From contig CAJXKD010000001.1 in assembly GCA_913055735.1 (NCBI GenBank), forward strand, positions 744,001-808,000: 64,000 nucleotides of DNA, given 5' to 3'. Positions 38,030 through 49,228 of the stretch are shown in pieces (within the stretch, counting starts at the first letter, position 1; each line of letters opens with the position of its first letter). A program made the translations under genes and the position numbers. Source of the stretch: an uncultured Rhodospirillales bacterium. GTDB lineage: Bacteria; Pseudomonadota; Alphaproteobacteria; Rhodospirillales; UBA2165. Under the pieces are notes generated by a model that was not told the origin of the DNA, searched no databases, and saw nothing but the letters and a program-made list of their open reading frames with translations.

Positions 38030-38175
38030 TTTCCGTCAAAGCGTCGTAAAGAACGAAATCGAAAGGCCCCCCGGCCGGGCATCATTGGCACGAACGGGTT
38101 CCCCTTCGGGCCCACGAATATACCGGGCTCGGTGGGTCTTGTCGCCCCCATCCGCGAGGCCCTTTCCCGCAACGT

Positions 38176-38203
38176 AAAACGCCGCCCCAAAGCGGGACGG
38201 CGT
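38176..38203 (-). terminator. Terminator after lpxC
   Basis: On the minus strand ACGCCGTCCC and GGGCGGCGT form a 9-bp stem with one bulge around a GCTTT loop, followed by TTTAC. It lies 29 bases after the lpxC stop and about 150 bases before bamD. The U tract is short. Confidence 0.65.
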
Positions 38204-38231
38204 CCTTGAAATCGACCACGAATATGCCGAA

Positions 38232-39284
38232 TCAGGCCTGTGTGGAAACCTCGACGACCTCGGAATAGGATCCACTCGCCGGCTTGGAGATCATGTCTTC
38301 TTCTTCGATCTCGGCCCTGACGGCAATCTCGTCCTCTTCCAACGTCACCCACCGCCACGCGGTTTCATCAGCAAACAACGCCCGCAGCAACCGGTTATTG
38401 ATATTGTGACCGGCGCGAACGCCCATGAAATCGCCCTTGATGGTGGCCCCGGCAAGATAGAGGTCGCCGACCGCATCCAGGACCTTATGGCGCACGAATT
38501 CGTCGTCGTAGCGCAGGCCACCTTGGTTCAGAACGCAGTCCTCACCAATGACCACGGCATTGTCGAAAGATCCGCCTCGGGCCAAGCCCGCGGCCTGCAA
38601 CTTTTCTACATCCCGGGCAAAACCGAATGTCCGCGCCCGGGCGATTTCCTTTTTGAAGGTCCCATTGACCAACTCGACAACAATTCTTTGCCGCGAGATA
38701 ACGTGATGATCGAAATCGATCTCGAACCCGACCGTGAAGGTCGAACTCGGCACCAATTCCGCCATCTTGTCACCATCTTCCAGGCGAACGGGCTTCAGAA
38801 TCTCGATGAGCCGGCGCGGCGCATCCTGTTCGATCACGCCGGCACACTCGATAAGAAAAACAAACGGTTGGGAACTGCCGTCCATGACCGGCACTTCCGG
38901 TCCATCGACCTCGGCGATCGCGTTGTCGATATGACATCCGGCGAAAGCCGCCATCAAATGCTCAACCGTCCCGACGGTTACGCCATCGGCATTGCCGATC
39001 ACGGAGCACATGGTGGTGTCGACGACATGATCCCAACGGGCGGGAATCTCGGGTGCACCCTCAAGGTCTACCCGACGGAATACAATGCCCGTACCGGGTG
39101 CCGCGGGCTTCAGCGTCAAGCGGACGCTGGCACCGGAATGCAATCCAATTCCAACACAACTGATGGAGCGAGAAAGCGTCATCTGGTGGCATGAAAATGC
39201 CGTTACGTCACTTTTCGACGTCGAACCGCTTTCCAGCGCGTCAAAACTTTCTGAACCGGACAGAGCTGCCCCAATGTGGTTCAT
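38232..39284 (-). CDS. lpxC: UDP-3-O-acyl-N-acetylglucosamine deacetylase LpxC
   Basis: This is a zinc-dependent deacetylase for the first committed step of lipid A synthesis, 350 residues (E. coli 305). Zinc ligands are His109 (TVEHLMAA), His266 and Asp270 ([14 protein letters not shown]), and the general acid is His293 in RAGHNINN. The ATG at 39284 has a GGAAAG site and gives an N-terminal extension of about 34 residues before the conserved [17 protein letters not shown] shorter start is the ATG at 39182. The C-terminal tail of about 45 acidic residues ([16 protein letters not shown]) exceeds E. coli and may replace the C-terminal degron seen there. A dyad and a 284-base gap separate it from ftsZ. 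Confidence 0.94.
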   Translation of the reverse strand: MNHIGAALSGSESFDALESGSTSKSDVTAFSCHQMTLSRSISCVGIGLHSGASVRLTLKPAAPGTGIVFRRVDLEGAPEIPARWDHVVDTTMCSVIGNADGVTVGTVEHLMAAFAGCHIDNAIAEVDGPEVPVMDGSSQPFVFLIECAGVIEQDAPRRLIEILKPVRLEDGDKMAELVPSSTFTVGFEIDFDHHVISRQRIVVELVNGTFKKEIARARTFGFARDVEKLQAAGLARGGSFDNAVVIGEDCVLNQGGLRYDDEFVRHKVLDAVGDLYLAGATIKGDFMGVRAGHNINNRLLRALFADETAWRWVTLEEDEIAVRAEIEEEDMISKPASGSYSEVVEVSTQA

Positions 39285-39440
39285 TATCTTTCCAACCGTT
39301 TCCGGCCTATCGCTACTCAGGCCCCTAGTCTTTATATTTTGAACCGCCGGGAAGCGACCCCTTTGGTTCATTCGGTTGAAGTCCCAACCTAACGTCGGGA
39401 CCCCCGTTCCAACCCCGGCTATTTGGCCGGTCGGGATGTT

Positions 39441-39492
39441 GATCCGAGTGTCCCTAGAGTGATGTAACAACCCTCTAGGGAACACTCAAATC
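39441..39492. promoter_or_regulatory. Long dyad between ftsZ and lpxC
   Basis: Core arms TCCCTAGAG / CTCTAGGGA (9 bp, perfect) enclose a 13-base spacer, and flanks GATCCGAGTG / CACTCAAATC extend the pairing imperfectly to about 19 bp. It is 77 bases after the ftsZ stop and about 160 before lpxC. It has no U tract, so it is either a factor-dependent terminator, an RNA processing stem or an operator. The rest of the 284-base gap shows no gene. Confidence 0.6.
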
Positions 39493-39568
39493 AACAAATA
39501 TTGCAGTATGTTACGCTTTTTCAGGCGTCTTCGTCGGCGTGTCGTCGGTTAGCTCCTCAATTTGCCTC

Positions 39569-41377
39569 CTAGTTAGCTTGGCGGCGTAAAAATGCTGGAA
39601 TATCAAGGAGATCCTCGTCTTCCGCCGACTCGGCGCCGGTGTCGCTCGCGTTCAGCGCCCCCAAAAGGGTTTTTGCGGGCGTTGCGGGCTTCGGCGTTTC
39701 GTCCTGAACCGCCTCGGACGCAGGCTTACGCGGGATGTCGGCACGCGCCGCCGAATCGCCGGCGGGCCGGCTGGACATGGACGGCATGACCGGATCCCGG
39801 CGTTCACCCCGGGCAACCCCCGTAACCCGCTCGAACAGGCTCGGCCCGCGCTTTTTGGCGGGTGCCGGCTGCTCCGCGGCGGGCTCCGCCGACTGGGCGT
39901 TAACCATATCGGCGGCGGCGAACGGATCGGGCTTGGCCTCCGGGGCCGGTGCGGCGGAAACCCGGACCGGCGCCCGCGGAATAAACGGAGCCTCCGCCGG
40001 AGCGGCCTTCGGCGGCGCGACCGGCGCGGCTTCCGCGGTTGCCTGATCCATCGCGCCAGATGCCTGAACCGGCATGGCCGAATCGGTCCCGGTCGCTTGC
40101 AACTCAGGCTCGGCGATCGCCGCGGGCTCCATCTCGCCGGCAGGCTCGGGATCGGACTCAAACCCCGCATGTGCCGGTTCACTGGTTTCCGACGCCATTG
40201 CCGGCATTGCCGCGGGTGCTTCCGGTGCTGTCGCCTCCATGACCGCTTCCTGGGCCACTTCCTGTGTTGATTCCTGGGCCGGGAACAAGGCAACTTCCGC
40301 CGGGGCTTCGTCCAACTCGTCGACCGATTCCGGTGCGGACAGTTGCGCGGGCTTCGGCGCTTCGGTCACATGACGGATCAAGGGTTGCGGACGAATACCC
40401 GCATTGGCTTCGATGCCGGTCGCCACGACGGAAACCCGAATACGGCCCTCGAGGCTGTCGTCGAACGTCGATCCGAAGATGATATTGGCATCCTCGTCCA
40501 CTTCATCGCGAATACGGTTCGCCGCTTCGTCGACCTCGAACAGGGTGATATCGGGCCCTGCCGTGATGTTGATGAGCACACCTTTCGCCCCCTTCATCGA
40601 CGTATCGTCAAGAAGCGGATTGGCGATGGCGGCCTCGGCCGCTTCGACGGCCCGGCGTTCGCCTTCGGCCTCGCCGGTTCCCATCATGGCCTTGCCCATC
40701 TCGCTCATCACCGCGCGAATGTCGGCGAAATCGAGATTGATCAGGCCCGGCATGACCATCAAATCGGTCACGCCACGGACACCCGAGTAAAGAACATCAT
40801 CCGCCATCTTGAAGGCATCGGCGAAGGTCGTCTTCTCGTTCGCCACCCGGAAGAGGTTTTGGTTAGGGATGATCAGCAGCGTATCGACATATTGCTGCAA
40901 TTCCTCCAATCCCGCTTCGGCAAGACGCATGCGGTTCGCACCTTCAAACTGAAACGGCTTGGTGACCACGCCAACCGTAAGAATGCCGCGCTCACGCGCC
41001 GCGCGGGCGATCACGGGAGCGCCACCGGTACCGGTACCGCCACCGAGCCCTGCGGTGATGAAAACCATGTTTACGTCCTGCAACTGGGCCATGATCTCTT
41101 CGAGAGATTCTTCAGCCGCGGCTCGTCCGATCTCCGGATTGGAGCCGGCACCGAGGCCGTGCGTCGCATTGATTCCCATTTGAATTCGGTGATCCGAATG
41201 GGAATGTGCCAGGGCCTGGGCGTCAGAGTTGGCAACGAGGAATTCGACCCCCTCGAGACCCGATTGAATCATGTTGTTGACCGCGTTGCCGCCTGCGCCG
41301 CCAACGCCGATGACTGTGATTCGTGGCTTGAGTTCCTGGCTATGAACCGTAGTGGGCACGCTCAAATTGATGGTCAT
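39569..41377 (-). CDS. ftsZ: Cell division protein FtsZ
   Basis: This is a tubulin-like GTPase that forms the division ring. The core (about 15-330) has the GTP-binding motif GGGTGTG at 112-118, the N-terminal [13 protein letters not shown] and the synergy loop [15 protein letters not shown]. The C-terminal linker (about 335-585) is very long, rich in Ala, Pro and Glu, and probably disordered. The conserved C-terminal peptide DIPAFLRRQ at the very end is the docking site for FtsA and other partners. At 602 residues it is much longer than E. coli FtsZ (383) but in the range of alphaproteobacteria. A GGAGG site lies five bases before the ATG. Confidence 0.96.
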   Translation of the reverse strand: MTINLSVPTTVHSQELKPRITVIGVGGAGGNAVNNMIQSGLEGVEFLVANSDAQALAHSHSDHRIQMGINATHGLGAGSNPEIGRAAAEESLEEIMAQLQDVNMVFITAGLGGGTGTGGAPVIARAARERGILTVGVVTKPFQFEGANRMRLAEAGLEELQQYVDTLLIIPNQNLFRVANEKTTFADAFKMADDVLYSGVRGVTDLMVMPGLINLDFADIRAVMSEMGKAMMGTGEAEGERRAVEAAEAAIANPLLDDTSMKGAKGVLINITAGPDITLFEVDEAANRIRDEVDEDANIIFGSTFDDSLEGRIRVSVVATGIEANAGIRPQPLIRHVTEAPKPAQLSAPESVDELDEAPAEVALFPAQESTQEVAQEAVMEATAPEAPAAMPAMASETSEPAHAGFESDPEPAGEMEPAAIAEPELQATGTDSAMPVQASGAMDQATAEAAPVAPPKAAPAEAPFIPRAPVRVSAAPAPEAKPDPFAAADMVNAQSAEPAAEQPAPAKKRGPSLFERVTGVARGERRDPVMPSMSSRPAGDSAARADIPRKPASEAVQDETPKPATPAKTLLGALNASDTGAESAEDEDLLDIPAFLRRQAN

Positions 41378-41513
41378 TTAGGCCTCCATAGCTTGATGAG
41401 TGTCGGCCCGCCGAAGGCGCCGGAATCTCGGGCGGGTCGATAGGGAGCGCTCCACGTCTCCGTGGAACGGCGTTGAATGCCTCGCTTGCACGAGGCGGTG
41501 TTTGAAAAACTCA
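41378..41513 (-). promoter_or_regulatory. Structured leader between ftsA and ftsZ
   Basis: The 136 bases before ftsZ hold three inverted repeats: GCCTCG/CGAGGC (41479-41496), TCCACG/CGTGGA with a GAGA tetraloop on the minus strand (41451-41466), and CCCGCC/GGCGGG (41407-41436). These could set the extra ftsZ expression that division needs, through an internal promoter, RNA stability or attenuation. No clear promoter boxes were seen. Confidence 0.45.
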
Positions 41514-42779
41514 CTAGAGATTTTCACGAAACCATGCCCCCAGCCGGCCAAACCGGCTTGACGGGACCTCCATTGCGCGGACGGCCGCGGTCGCGGACTC
41601 CGCCTGATTTGCGATGACGTATTTGATAAGGCCGGCACAGGCCGCGAACGCGGGCCCGCCGGTAGCCTCGGCCAACCCCCGGATGCCGACCGGACGTCCG
41701 ATCCGAACGTTCTTGTCGAGCATTTGCGCCGTCAGTTCGCGCACCCCGGTCAGTTGCGAGGCGCCGCCGGTCAGCACGGCACGACGGCCAGCGACCTGAT
41801 CGAAGCCGGTTTCCGCCAGCCGGTCGCGCACCATTTCGAGGATTTCCTCGATACGCGGACGGACGATGCCAACCAGCATTGAGCGCGGCACTTGATTGCT
41901 GTCGTGTTCGTCCTCGCCGACCAACGGCACCTGAAGCGCCTCGCGATCATCCGATGGAGAGGGCACGACGCTGCCGTAAAGCGTCTTCATACGCTCGGCA
42001 TAAGAGAGCGGCGTCGACAGGCCGCGGGCGATATCGTTGGTCACGTGTGCGCCGCCCACCGGGATACAATCGGAGTAGACGACCTCACCATCGAAGAACA
42101 CGGATACTGTCGTCGTGCCACCGCCCATATCGATCAGGGTGACACCCAATTCGGTTTCATCATCCACGAGGCAGGCCAGGCCAGAGGCATAGGACGAGAC
42201 GACGTGATGCTCGATATCGAGGTGGCAGCGGCTGATGACGGAATCGAGATTGCGCATGGCCCCGGTCGCGGCGCTCAGGATCACCATGTTGACGCCGAGC
42301 TTGTCGGCGAACATGCCGCGCGGATCGCGGACGCCCCGATTGCCGTCGATGGAAAAAGCCACCGGAATGGTATGCAGCACCCGGCGGTCGTCGGGCTGAT
42401 GGGTCCGCAGCCACGCGGGGTCGAGCGCCCGGCGCAAATCGGCATCGCCGATCTCATGACCGTCGATCGCCATATCGAAGGAAATCAACTTGGATGATGG
42501 TGCGCCACCGGAAATGCATACGGCGATGTCGCGCACATTCTCGCCGGCCATCTGTTCCGCCGTTTCGACGGTCGCGCGGACGACCGCCTCCACCGCCTCC
42601 ATATCGACGATATTGCCGGCGCGGACACCCGCCGAAAGCTGATGGCCGATCCCCACGATTTCGGGTTCCCCGTCGGCGGAGGCTTTGGCGATGAAACAGG
42701 CTATTTTGGACGTGCCGATATCCAACGCCGCGATCAACCCGCTGCGGTGCCCGTTTTTCGTTGCTTTGCTTCTTTTCAT
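41514..42779 (-). CDS. ftsA: Cell division protein FtsA
   Basis: This is an actin-like ATPase of 421 residues that tethers FtsZ to the membrane. The phosphate 1 motif is LIAALDIGTSKIACFIAK near residue 17. The 1C subdomain includes ISGGAPSSKLISFDMAIDGHEI, followed by phosphate 2 VTLIDMGGGTTTVSVFFDG and the adenosine motif AVLTGGASQLTGVRELTAQ. The C-terminal amphipathic membrane helix is SSRFGRLGAWFRENL. The ATG at 42779 lies 13 bases after ftsQ, and an earlier frame part overlaps ftsQ. It is the second-last gene of the dcw cluster. Confidence 0.95.
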   Translation of the reverse strand: MKRSKATKNGHRSGLIAALDIGTSKIACFIAKASADGEPEIVGIGHQLSAGVRAGNIVDMEAVEAVVRATVETAEQMAGENVRDIAVCISGGAPSSKLISFDMAIDGHEIGDADLRRALDPAWLRTHQPDDRRVLHTIPVAFSIDGNRGVRDPRGMFADKLGVNMVILSAATGAMRNLDSVISRCHLDIEHHVVSSYASGLACLVDDETELGVTLIDMGGGTTTVSVFFDGEVVYSDCIPVGGAHVTNDIARGLSTPLSYAERMKTLYGSVVPSPSDDREALQVPLVGEDEHDSNQVPRSMLVGIVRPRIEEILEMVRDRLAETGFDQVAGRRAVLTGGASQLTGVRELTAQMLDKNVRIGRPVGIRGLAEATGGPAFAACAGLIKYVIANQAESATAAVRAMEVPSSRFGRLGAWFRENL

Positions 42780-42792
42780 CGGACTTCCATGA

Positions 42793-43647
42793 TCACGTTT
42801 CGGTATGCCGTCTGGCGGACGGCGTTTGCTGACCGGGACCCGGACGGACAATCACCCGGTCCGGGTACCGCAAGTCGACGGCGCTGACGCTGCGCGCCAG
42901 CAATCCGTACGTTTGGTCGAGGTCGGCGAGGCGATGCCAAGCGCCTGCCGGATCTTCTTCCGGCAGGCGGACAGTGATGCCGCCCTCGAAATGCAGATTC
43001 CAACGGCGTGATCCGACACGAACGGCGGCTGTCACACGCCGGGCAAGGTCGGGCAACTGCGCCAGAACGGTGAACAGACCGGCGGCATTCTCGGGCGCAT
43101 CGCTGCCGACAATGACGATCAATTGCCGGTAGCTATCCAAACGGTCGATATCGATCACCGCGCCGGCGGTATCGATCAGCGAGAACGTTCCGTCGTGCTG
43201 CCAGATGGCCATCGGCTGGCGCTCGACCAGCTGGAGGTGCACGACGTCGGGAAGCTGGCGCTCGATGGTCGCGGTGCGGATCCATGGCAGGGCCTCGATG
43301 CGGGATTGGATAACATCGGGATCGAAGGCCAGGATGGGGGTGCCCCGCTCCAACCGTAGCGCCTTGCGCAACGCATCGACGCTCGTTCGCTGCCGGCCCT
43401 GAACGAAAATTTCCTGAACGGCGAAACCGCTCTTCGCGGAGACGGCGATTACCGCCCATTTGGCGCGCTCGGCACTGCGCTGCACGATGCCGTTCTGCCA
43501 GACCCACCAGACGCCGGCCGCGATTGCAACGACACCCAGGGCCGCACCGCTGGCAACAACCACTGGCCGCCGCCACAACGGTTTGACCCGAGGACGGGGC
43601 GTGCCGCGCCGGGTGGCGGATGTCTTATTTTCCGTCACTCGTCGCAT
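42793..43647 (-). CDS. ftsQ: Cell division protein FtsQ
   Basis: This is a bitopic divisome protein of 284 residues that links early and late division proteins and binds FtsL/FtsB. A basic cytoplasmic N-terminus (RRGTPRPRVKPLWRRP) precedes one membrane helix (about 30-52, VVVASGAALGVVAIAAGVWWV). The POTRA domain follows (about 70-140, FAVQEIFVQGRQRTSVDALRKAL), then the FtsQ beta domain. ATG 43647 has a GGAG site eight bases upstream and overlaps ddl by 13 bases. ATG 43674 is possible but has a longer overlap. Confidence 0.92.
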   Translation of the reverse strand: MRRVTENKTSATRRGTPRPRVKPLWRRPVVVASGAALGVVAIAAGVWWVWQNGIVQRSAERAKWAVIAVSAKSGFAVQEIFVQGRQRTSVDALRKALRLERGTPILAFDPDVIQSRIEALPWIRTATIERQLPDVVHLQLVERQPMAIWQHDGTFSLIDTAGAVIDIDRLDSYRQLIVIVGSDAPENAAGLFTVLAQLPDLARRVTAAVRVGSRRWNLHFEGGITVRLPEEDPAGAWHRLADLDQTYGLLARSVSAVDLRYPDRVIVRPGPGQQTPSARRHTET

Positions 43648-44540
43648 GACGCGTTCTCCACCATCCAGGCGCATAAATCCTGGAACGAGATATCGAGGTG
43701 AGCCGCCTGCTCGGGAACCAGCGAGGTCGGCGTCATGCCGGGCTGGGTGTTGACCTCGAGCAGATAGATGTCGTCGCCGTCGTAGCGCATGTCGGCTCGC
43801 GAAACCCCACGGCAGCCGAGAACGTCATGGGCCTGAACCGCGATCCGCTGCGCGTCGTCGTACACCTCGGACGGCAGATCGGCGGGCAAATGATGAGACG
43901 ATCCCTCTTTCTCGTACTTCGCATCGAAATCGTAGAAATCGCGGTGGGTGACAATTTCGGTAACGGCTAGCGGCCGGTCGCCCATCACCGCCACGGTCAG
44001 TTCGCGGCCGGGTACGAAACGTTCCACCATCACTTGGCGGCCGTAGCACCATTGATCGTCATCGGCGGCGTTGAAGTTGTCATGCTCGCGCACGATGGTG
44101 ACGCCGACGCTGGACCCTTCGTTGAACGGTTTGACGACGTATGGCCGTTCCATCACGTCGCCGTCGATCAAGTCCTGCCGTTTCGCGATGACATGTTCCG
44201 CCACCCGAATTCCCGCGGCCTCAAATAGAACCTTCGCCATCGGCTTATCCATGGCGAGCGCCGACGCCAACACCCCCGAATGGGTATAGGGAACGTCGAT
44301 AATATTGAGCAGCCCTTGGATGCAGCCATCCTCGCCCCAACGGCCGTGCAGCGCATTGAACACCACGTCCGGTTTGGGATAGAGCCGCGTCAGCAACGCG
44401 CCCGCGTCGCGGCGCACGTCGATGGACGTCACCTGATAACCGGCATTGTTCAGCGCCCGCGACACCGCCGCGCCCGAAATCAACGAGACCTGACGCTCGG
44501 CGGACCAACCGCCCATCAGCACGGCGACGTGGCGGCTCAT
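43635..44540 (-). CDS. ddl: D-alanine--D-alanine ligase
   Basis: This is an ATP-grasp ligase of 301 residues that makes the D-Ala-D-Ala dipeptide for cell-wall precursors. Landmarks are VLMGGWSAERQVSLISG at the N-terminus, FNALHGRWGEDGCIQGLLNIIDVPYTHSG near 70-98, VVKPFNEGSSVGV in the ATP-grasp part and the metal-binding end DIYLLEVNTQPGMTPTSLVPEQAA. The ATG at 44540 overlaps the murB stop in ATGA. The gene belongs to the DdlB type found in dcw clusters. Confidence 0.94.
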   Translation of the reverse strand: MSRHVAVLMGGWSAERQVSLISGAAVSRALNNAGYQVTSIDVRRDAGALLTRLYPKPDVVFNALHGRWGEDGCIQGLLNIIDVPYTHSGVLASALAMDKPMAKVLFEAAGIRVAEHVIAKRQDLIDGDVMERPYVVKPFNEGSSVGVTIVREHDNFNAADDDQWCYGRQVMVERFVPGRELTVAVMGDRPLAVTEIVTHRDFYDFDAKYEKEGSSHHLPADLPSEVYDDAQRIAVQAHDVLGCRGVSRADMRYDGDDIYLLEVNTQPGMTPTSLVPEQAAHLDISFQDLCAWMVENASCDE

Positions 44541-45492
44541 GATCCCGCCTCCTCGACGAATTCCTTGACCGGCGGCCCGGCGGGCACGCCGATGCGCCGG
44601 ATTTCCCACTGCAGCTTGACGCCCGAGTGTTCGAAGACCCGGCGGCGCACTTCCTCGCCCAGTCCTTCGAGGTCAGCCGCCGTCGCCGTGCCGGTGTTGA
44701 TCAGGAAATTGCAATGCTTTTCGGACACCATGGCGCCGCCGCGCTTGAGGCCCCGGCAGCCGGCACGATCGATCAGTTCCCACGCCTTGGCACCGGGCGG
44801 ATTGACGAAAGTGCTGCCGCCGGTGGGCGTCTTGGTGGGCTGCACGGTTTCCCGCATGTCGCGGATGTCTTCCATCCGCCGTGCGATCTCGCCCACATCG
44901 CCTGGCGTCCCCATCAGGGTCGCGGACAGAAACAGCCAATCGTCGGGCGCGCTGCAATGCCGGTAGGACATGCCGAGATCGGCAGCCAAAGCCGTGTGCA
45001 ACCGCCCTTGCGCGTCGACCGCTGTCGCCGACACAAGGATCTCGGAGGTTTCGCTGCCGAAAGCGCCCGCGTTCATACGGACCGCGCCACCGATGGACCC
45101 GGGGATACCGGACAGAAACTCGAAACCCGCAAGCTTCGCGGACCGCGCCACGTTGGCCACCTTGAGATTTGATGCCCCGCCGCCGGCAACGATGGTGTTT
45201 CCGTCGACCGTGATATCGGCAAACGCATCGCCGAGCCGAATAACCACGCCGGGAATGCCGCCGTCGCGCACCAGCAGATTGGACCCGACGCCGAGCACGG
45301 TCACCGGCACGTCGGCGGGCTTCGCGGCGAGGAACTTCTTCAAGTCCTCCTCGTCCGCCGGGCGGAATAGCACCTCTGCAGGCCCCCCGACCCGGAACCA
45401 GGTCAGCTTGGCGAGAGCCGCATCGGCGCTGTAGCGGCCCCGAACTTCGGGCAGCTGATCGATCAATCCCTTGGGTGCCCGTTTCGCGGCCA

Positions 45493-45496
<4 letters not shown>
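44537..45496 (-). CDS. murB: UDP-N-acetylenolpyruvoylglucosamine reductase MurB
   Basis: This FAD enzyme reduces the enolpyruvyl group to give UDP-MurNAc, 319 residues, type I. The FAD site includes [39 protein letters not shown] and [18 protein letters not shown]. The catalytic Ser is in GGSTFVNP, and the proton-relay region is [23 protein letters not shown] 45496 begins ATGATG and overlaps the murC stop (ATGA). The ORF upstream of that codon lies inside murC. Confidence 0.95.
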
Positions 45497-46919
<1,423 letters not shown>

Positions 46920-46923
<4 letters not shown>

Positions 46924-48104
46924 GCCGCAACCCTCCGGTTGTCGTTGTCCGCCATCAGCGAAATGACCGCTTCCGCCAAATTGGCGGCGGCATCGGGGAT
47001 ACCCGCGGCACGCGCCGCGGCTGCGGCCTGTTCCAACAGACGCGGCATCGAGAACAGCGATTGCAGCCGTTCGGCCAGCGCTTCCGGCGTGAAGGACGGT
47101 TCCGGCATCAGCCAACCGCCGCCGACGCGATCGATGGCATGGGCATTATATGTCTGATGATCGTCGACGGCGTGGGGATACGGCACCAGGATCGCCGGCC
47201 GCCCGACGGCCGTGAGCTCCGAAACCGTCGAGGCGCCGGACCGGCAAATAACCAAATGCGCGGCAGCGATACGCGCAGGAACATCGTCGAAGAAACTCTT
47301 GAGCGTCGCGTCGACCCCAAGGCTGTCATAGGCACGCCGGACGCTTTCCAGGTCTTCGGCGCGGCATTGCTGGGTCACCCGCAGCCGCGTCCGCAATTCG
47401 TCGTCCAATTGGCCGATGGCCGCCGGCACGACGTGGCTGAAGACCCGCGCACCCTGACTGCCGCCGGTCACGAGGAGCTCAATGGGGCCGTTCGCCGCGA
47501 TCGCGGGATAGGGCACATTCCGCGCCTCCAGGATCGCGGGACGTACCGGCATGCCCGTGCGCACGACCTTGCTCGCCGCGCTGTCCGGGATGGCTTTCAC
47601 GGTTTCGAAAGACGTCGCAATGCGTTTGACGCGCGGCGCCAGCAGCCGGTTGGCGCGGCCCAATACCGCATTCTGTTCGTGGATGGCCGTGGCCACGCCG
47701 GTGAAACTTGCCGCAACCATGGTCGGCAAGGACGCATAACCGCCGAAGCCGACGACGACGGCGGGATGCAGCCGGCGTACCAATCGCCAAGCCTGCAGCG
47801 TACCGATTCCCAACTCGGCGACGCTGGTGATCCGATTGACCGCGCTTTTACCGGCAATACCGCCGGCCCGTATACGATGCACGTCGATCTCGCCCAAGCG
47901 TCCGCTCAAAGCGCCGCCACGCCGGTCGGTGATCAACGCGAGGCGATATCCCCGTTGGCCCAGTTCCGCCGCCAGCGCTTCCGCCGGGAACACGTGACCG
48001 CCGGTGCCACCGGCGGCAAGAACGACCAATGCCGATCCCCTATCTGATTCTTGGGGGGACCGACCAGATACTGTCTTTTGTGAAAGCGGATGCAACGAGG
48101 TCAT
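46920..48104 (-). CDS. murG: UDP-GlcNAc:lipid I transferase MurG
   Basis: This is a membrane-associated GT28 glycosyltransferase of 394 residues that converts lipid I to lipid II. The donor/acceptor motif [10 protein letters not shown] is at about 33-42. [14 protein letters not shown] and the linker [16 protein letters not shown] are conserved, and the UDP-GlcNAc site [32 protein letters not shown] is visible. The N-terminal 27 residues ([22 protein letters not shown]) are longer than in E. coli and may be disordered. It overlaps the ftsW stop (ATGA) and the murC start. Confidence 0.95.
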
Positions 48105-49228
48105 AGCAGGGGACCTCCACCCGCCGGCCGATCGCGGGTCAGCGCGAGAACCATTCCCATCCCCAAGGCCAACGCCGCCATGGACGACCCGCCGTAGGAA
48201 ATGAACGGCAAGGTCATGCCCTTGGTCGGCATCAGATTGATGGTCGACGCCATGTTGATCAGGGCCTGCAGACCGAACTGCACCAACAGGCCCGCCACCG
48301 CCAACTGGACAAAAAGATCGCTGTCTTTGAACACGCGCGAGAAACCGCGCAGCACCACGAACGCGAATAGGAAAACGATAAGGAGGCTGGTTACCAGCCC
48401 GAATTCCTCGGCGGCGACCGCGAAGATGAAATCCGCATGCGCATCGGGCAGCACGGCCTTGACCTCGCCCTCGCCGGGGCCGCGGCCGAACAGTCCGCCA
48501 TTGATCACGGCCTCGAGCGATCGGGCCACCTGATAGGCCTCACCCCCCGCCGGATCGAGGAACCGATCGATGCGGCCCCGCACGTGATCGAAGGTAAAAT
48601 AGGCGCCGACACCGCCGGCGGCGAACAGCAAGCCGATCCCCGCCACCAACAGCATGGGAAGACCGGCAAGGAAGAACTGCACGCCCCAAACGACGGAAAC
48701 CAGAATGGTCATGCCGACGTCCGGTTGCGACAGCAGCAAACCGACCACCAGCACATACAAACCGATGGCGACCAAGTGACCCGGAATATCGCCGGCGACC
48801 CGCCAGCGGGAGAACATCCACGCGGCAACGACGGCGAAGCAGGGTTTGACGAATTCGGAAGGCTGCAAGGAGAAACCGCCGATATTGATCCAGCGGGTTG
48901 CCCCCTTGATTTCCGCCCCCACTACCAACGTCGCCGCCGTCAACGCAAGGGAGATGATAAACCCGGTAACCGCGAGACGGCGCACGCCGGTGGGGTTGAG
49001 CAATGAAACGCCCACGAGAAGAACAAGCACGATCGGCAGGAATACGAACTGCCGACGCACGAAATAGAAACCGTCGAGACCGATGCGCTCGGCGACCGGC
49101 GGGCTCGCCGCCATGATGAGAATGATGCCGATGCCGGTGATCACGGCCAACGCCGCCAACGTCCACCGGTCGACGGTCCACCACCAGCGGCCGAAGATAC
49201 TGACGTCGGTGCGGGAATAGGTCGTCAT
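48101..49228 (-). CDS. ftsW: Septal peptidoglycan glycosyltransferase FtsW
   Basis: This is a SEDS-family polytopic membrane enzyme of 375 residues with about ten helices that polymerises septal peptidoglycan together with FtsI. Conserved stretches are GATRWINIGGFSLQPSEFVKP, LLLSQPDVGMTILV, GQGPGEGEVK-like NGGLFGRGPGEGEVKAVLPDAHADFIFAVAAEEFG (the catalytic-loop region), and the end NLMPTKGMTLPFISYGGSSM. The SEDS catalytic Asp is expected in the DAHADFIF segment. It overlaps murD (ATGA) upstream and murG downstream. Confidence 0.95.
   Translation of the reverse strand: MTTYSRTDVSIFGRWWWTVDRWTLAALAVITGIGIILIMAASPPVAERIGLDGFYFVRRQFVFLPIVLVLLVGVSLLNPTGVRRLAVTGFIISLALTAATLVVGAEIKGATRWINIGGFSLQPSEFVKPCFAVVAAWMFSRWRVAGDIPGHLVAIGLYVLVVGLLLSQPDVGMTILVSVVWGVQFFLAGLPMLLVAGIGLLFAAGGVGAYFTFDHVRGRIDRFLDPAGGEAYQVARSLEAVINGGLFGRGPGEGEVKAVLPDAHADFIFAVAAEEFGLVTSLLIVFLFAFVVLRGFSRVFKDSDLFVQLAVAGLLVQFGLQALINMASTINLMPTKGMTLPFISYGGSSMAALALGMGMVLALTRDRPAGGGPLL

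Noticed and set aside
38030..38231. Short frames between bamD and lpxC
   Set aside because: They overlap the lpxC terminator and carry no conserved sequence or ribosome site; I see only the terminator in this gap.
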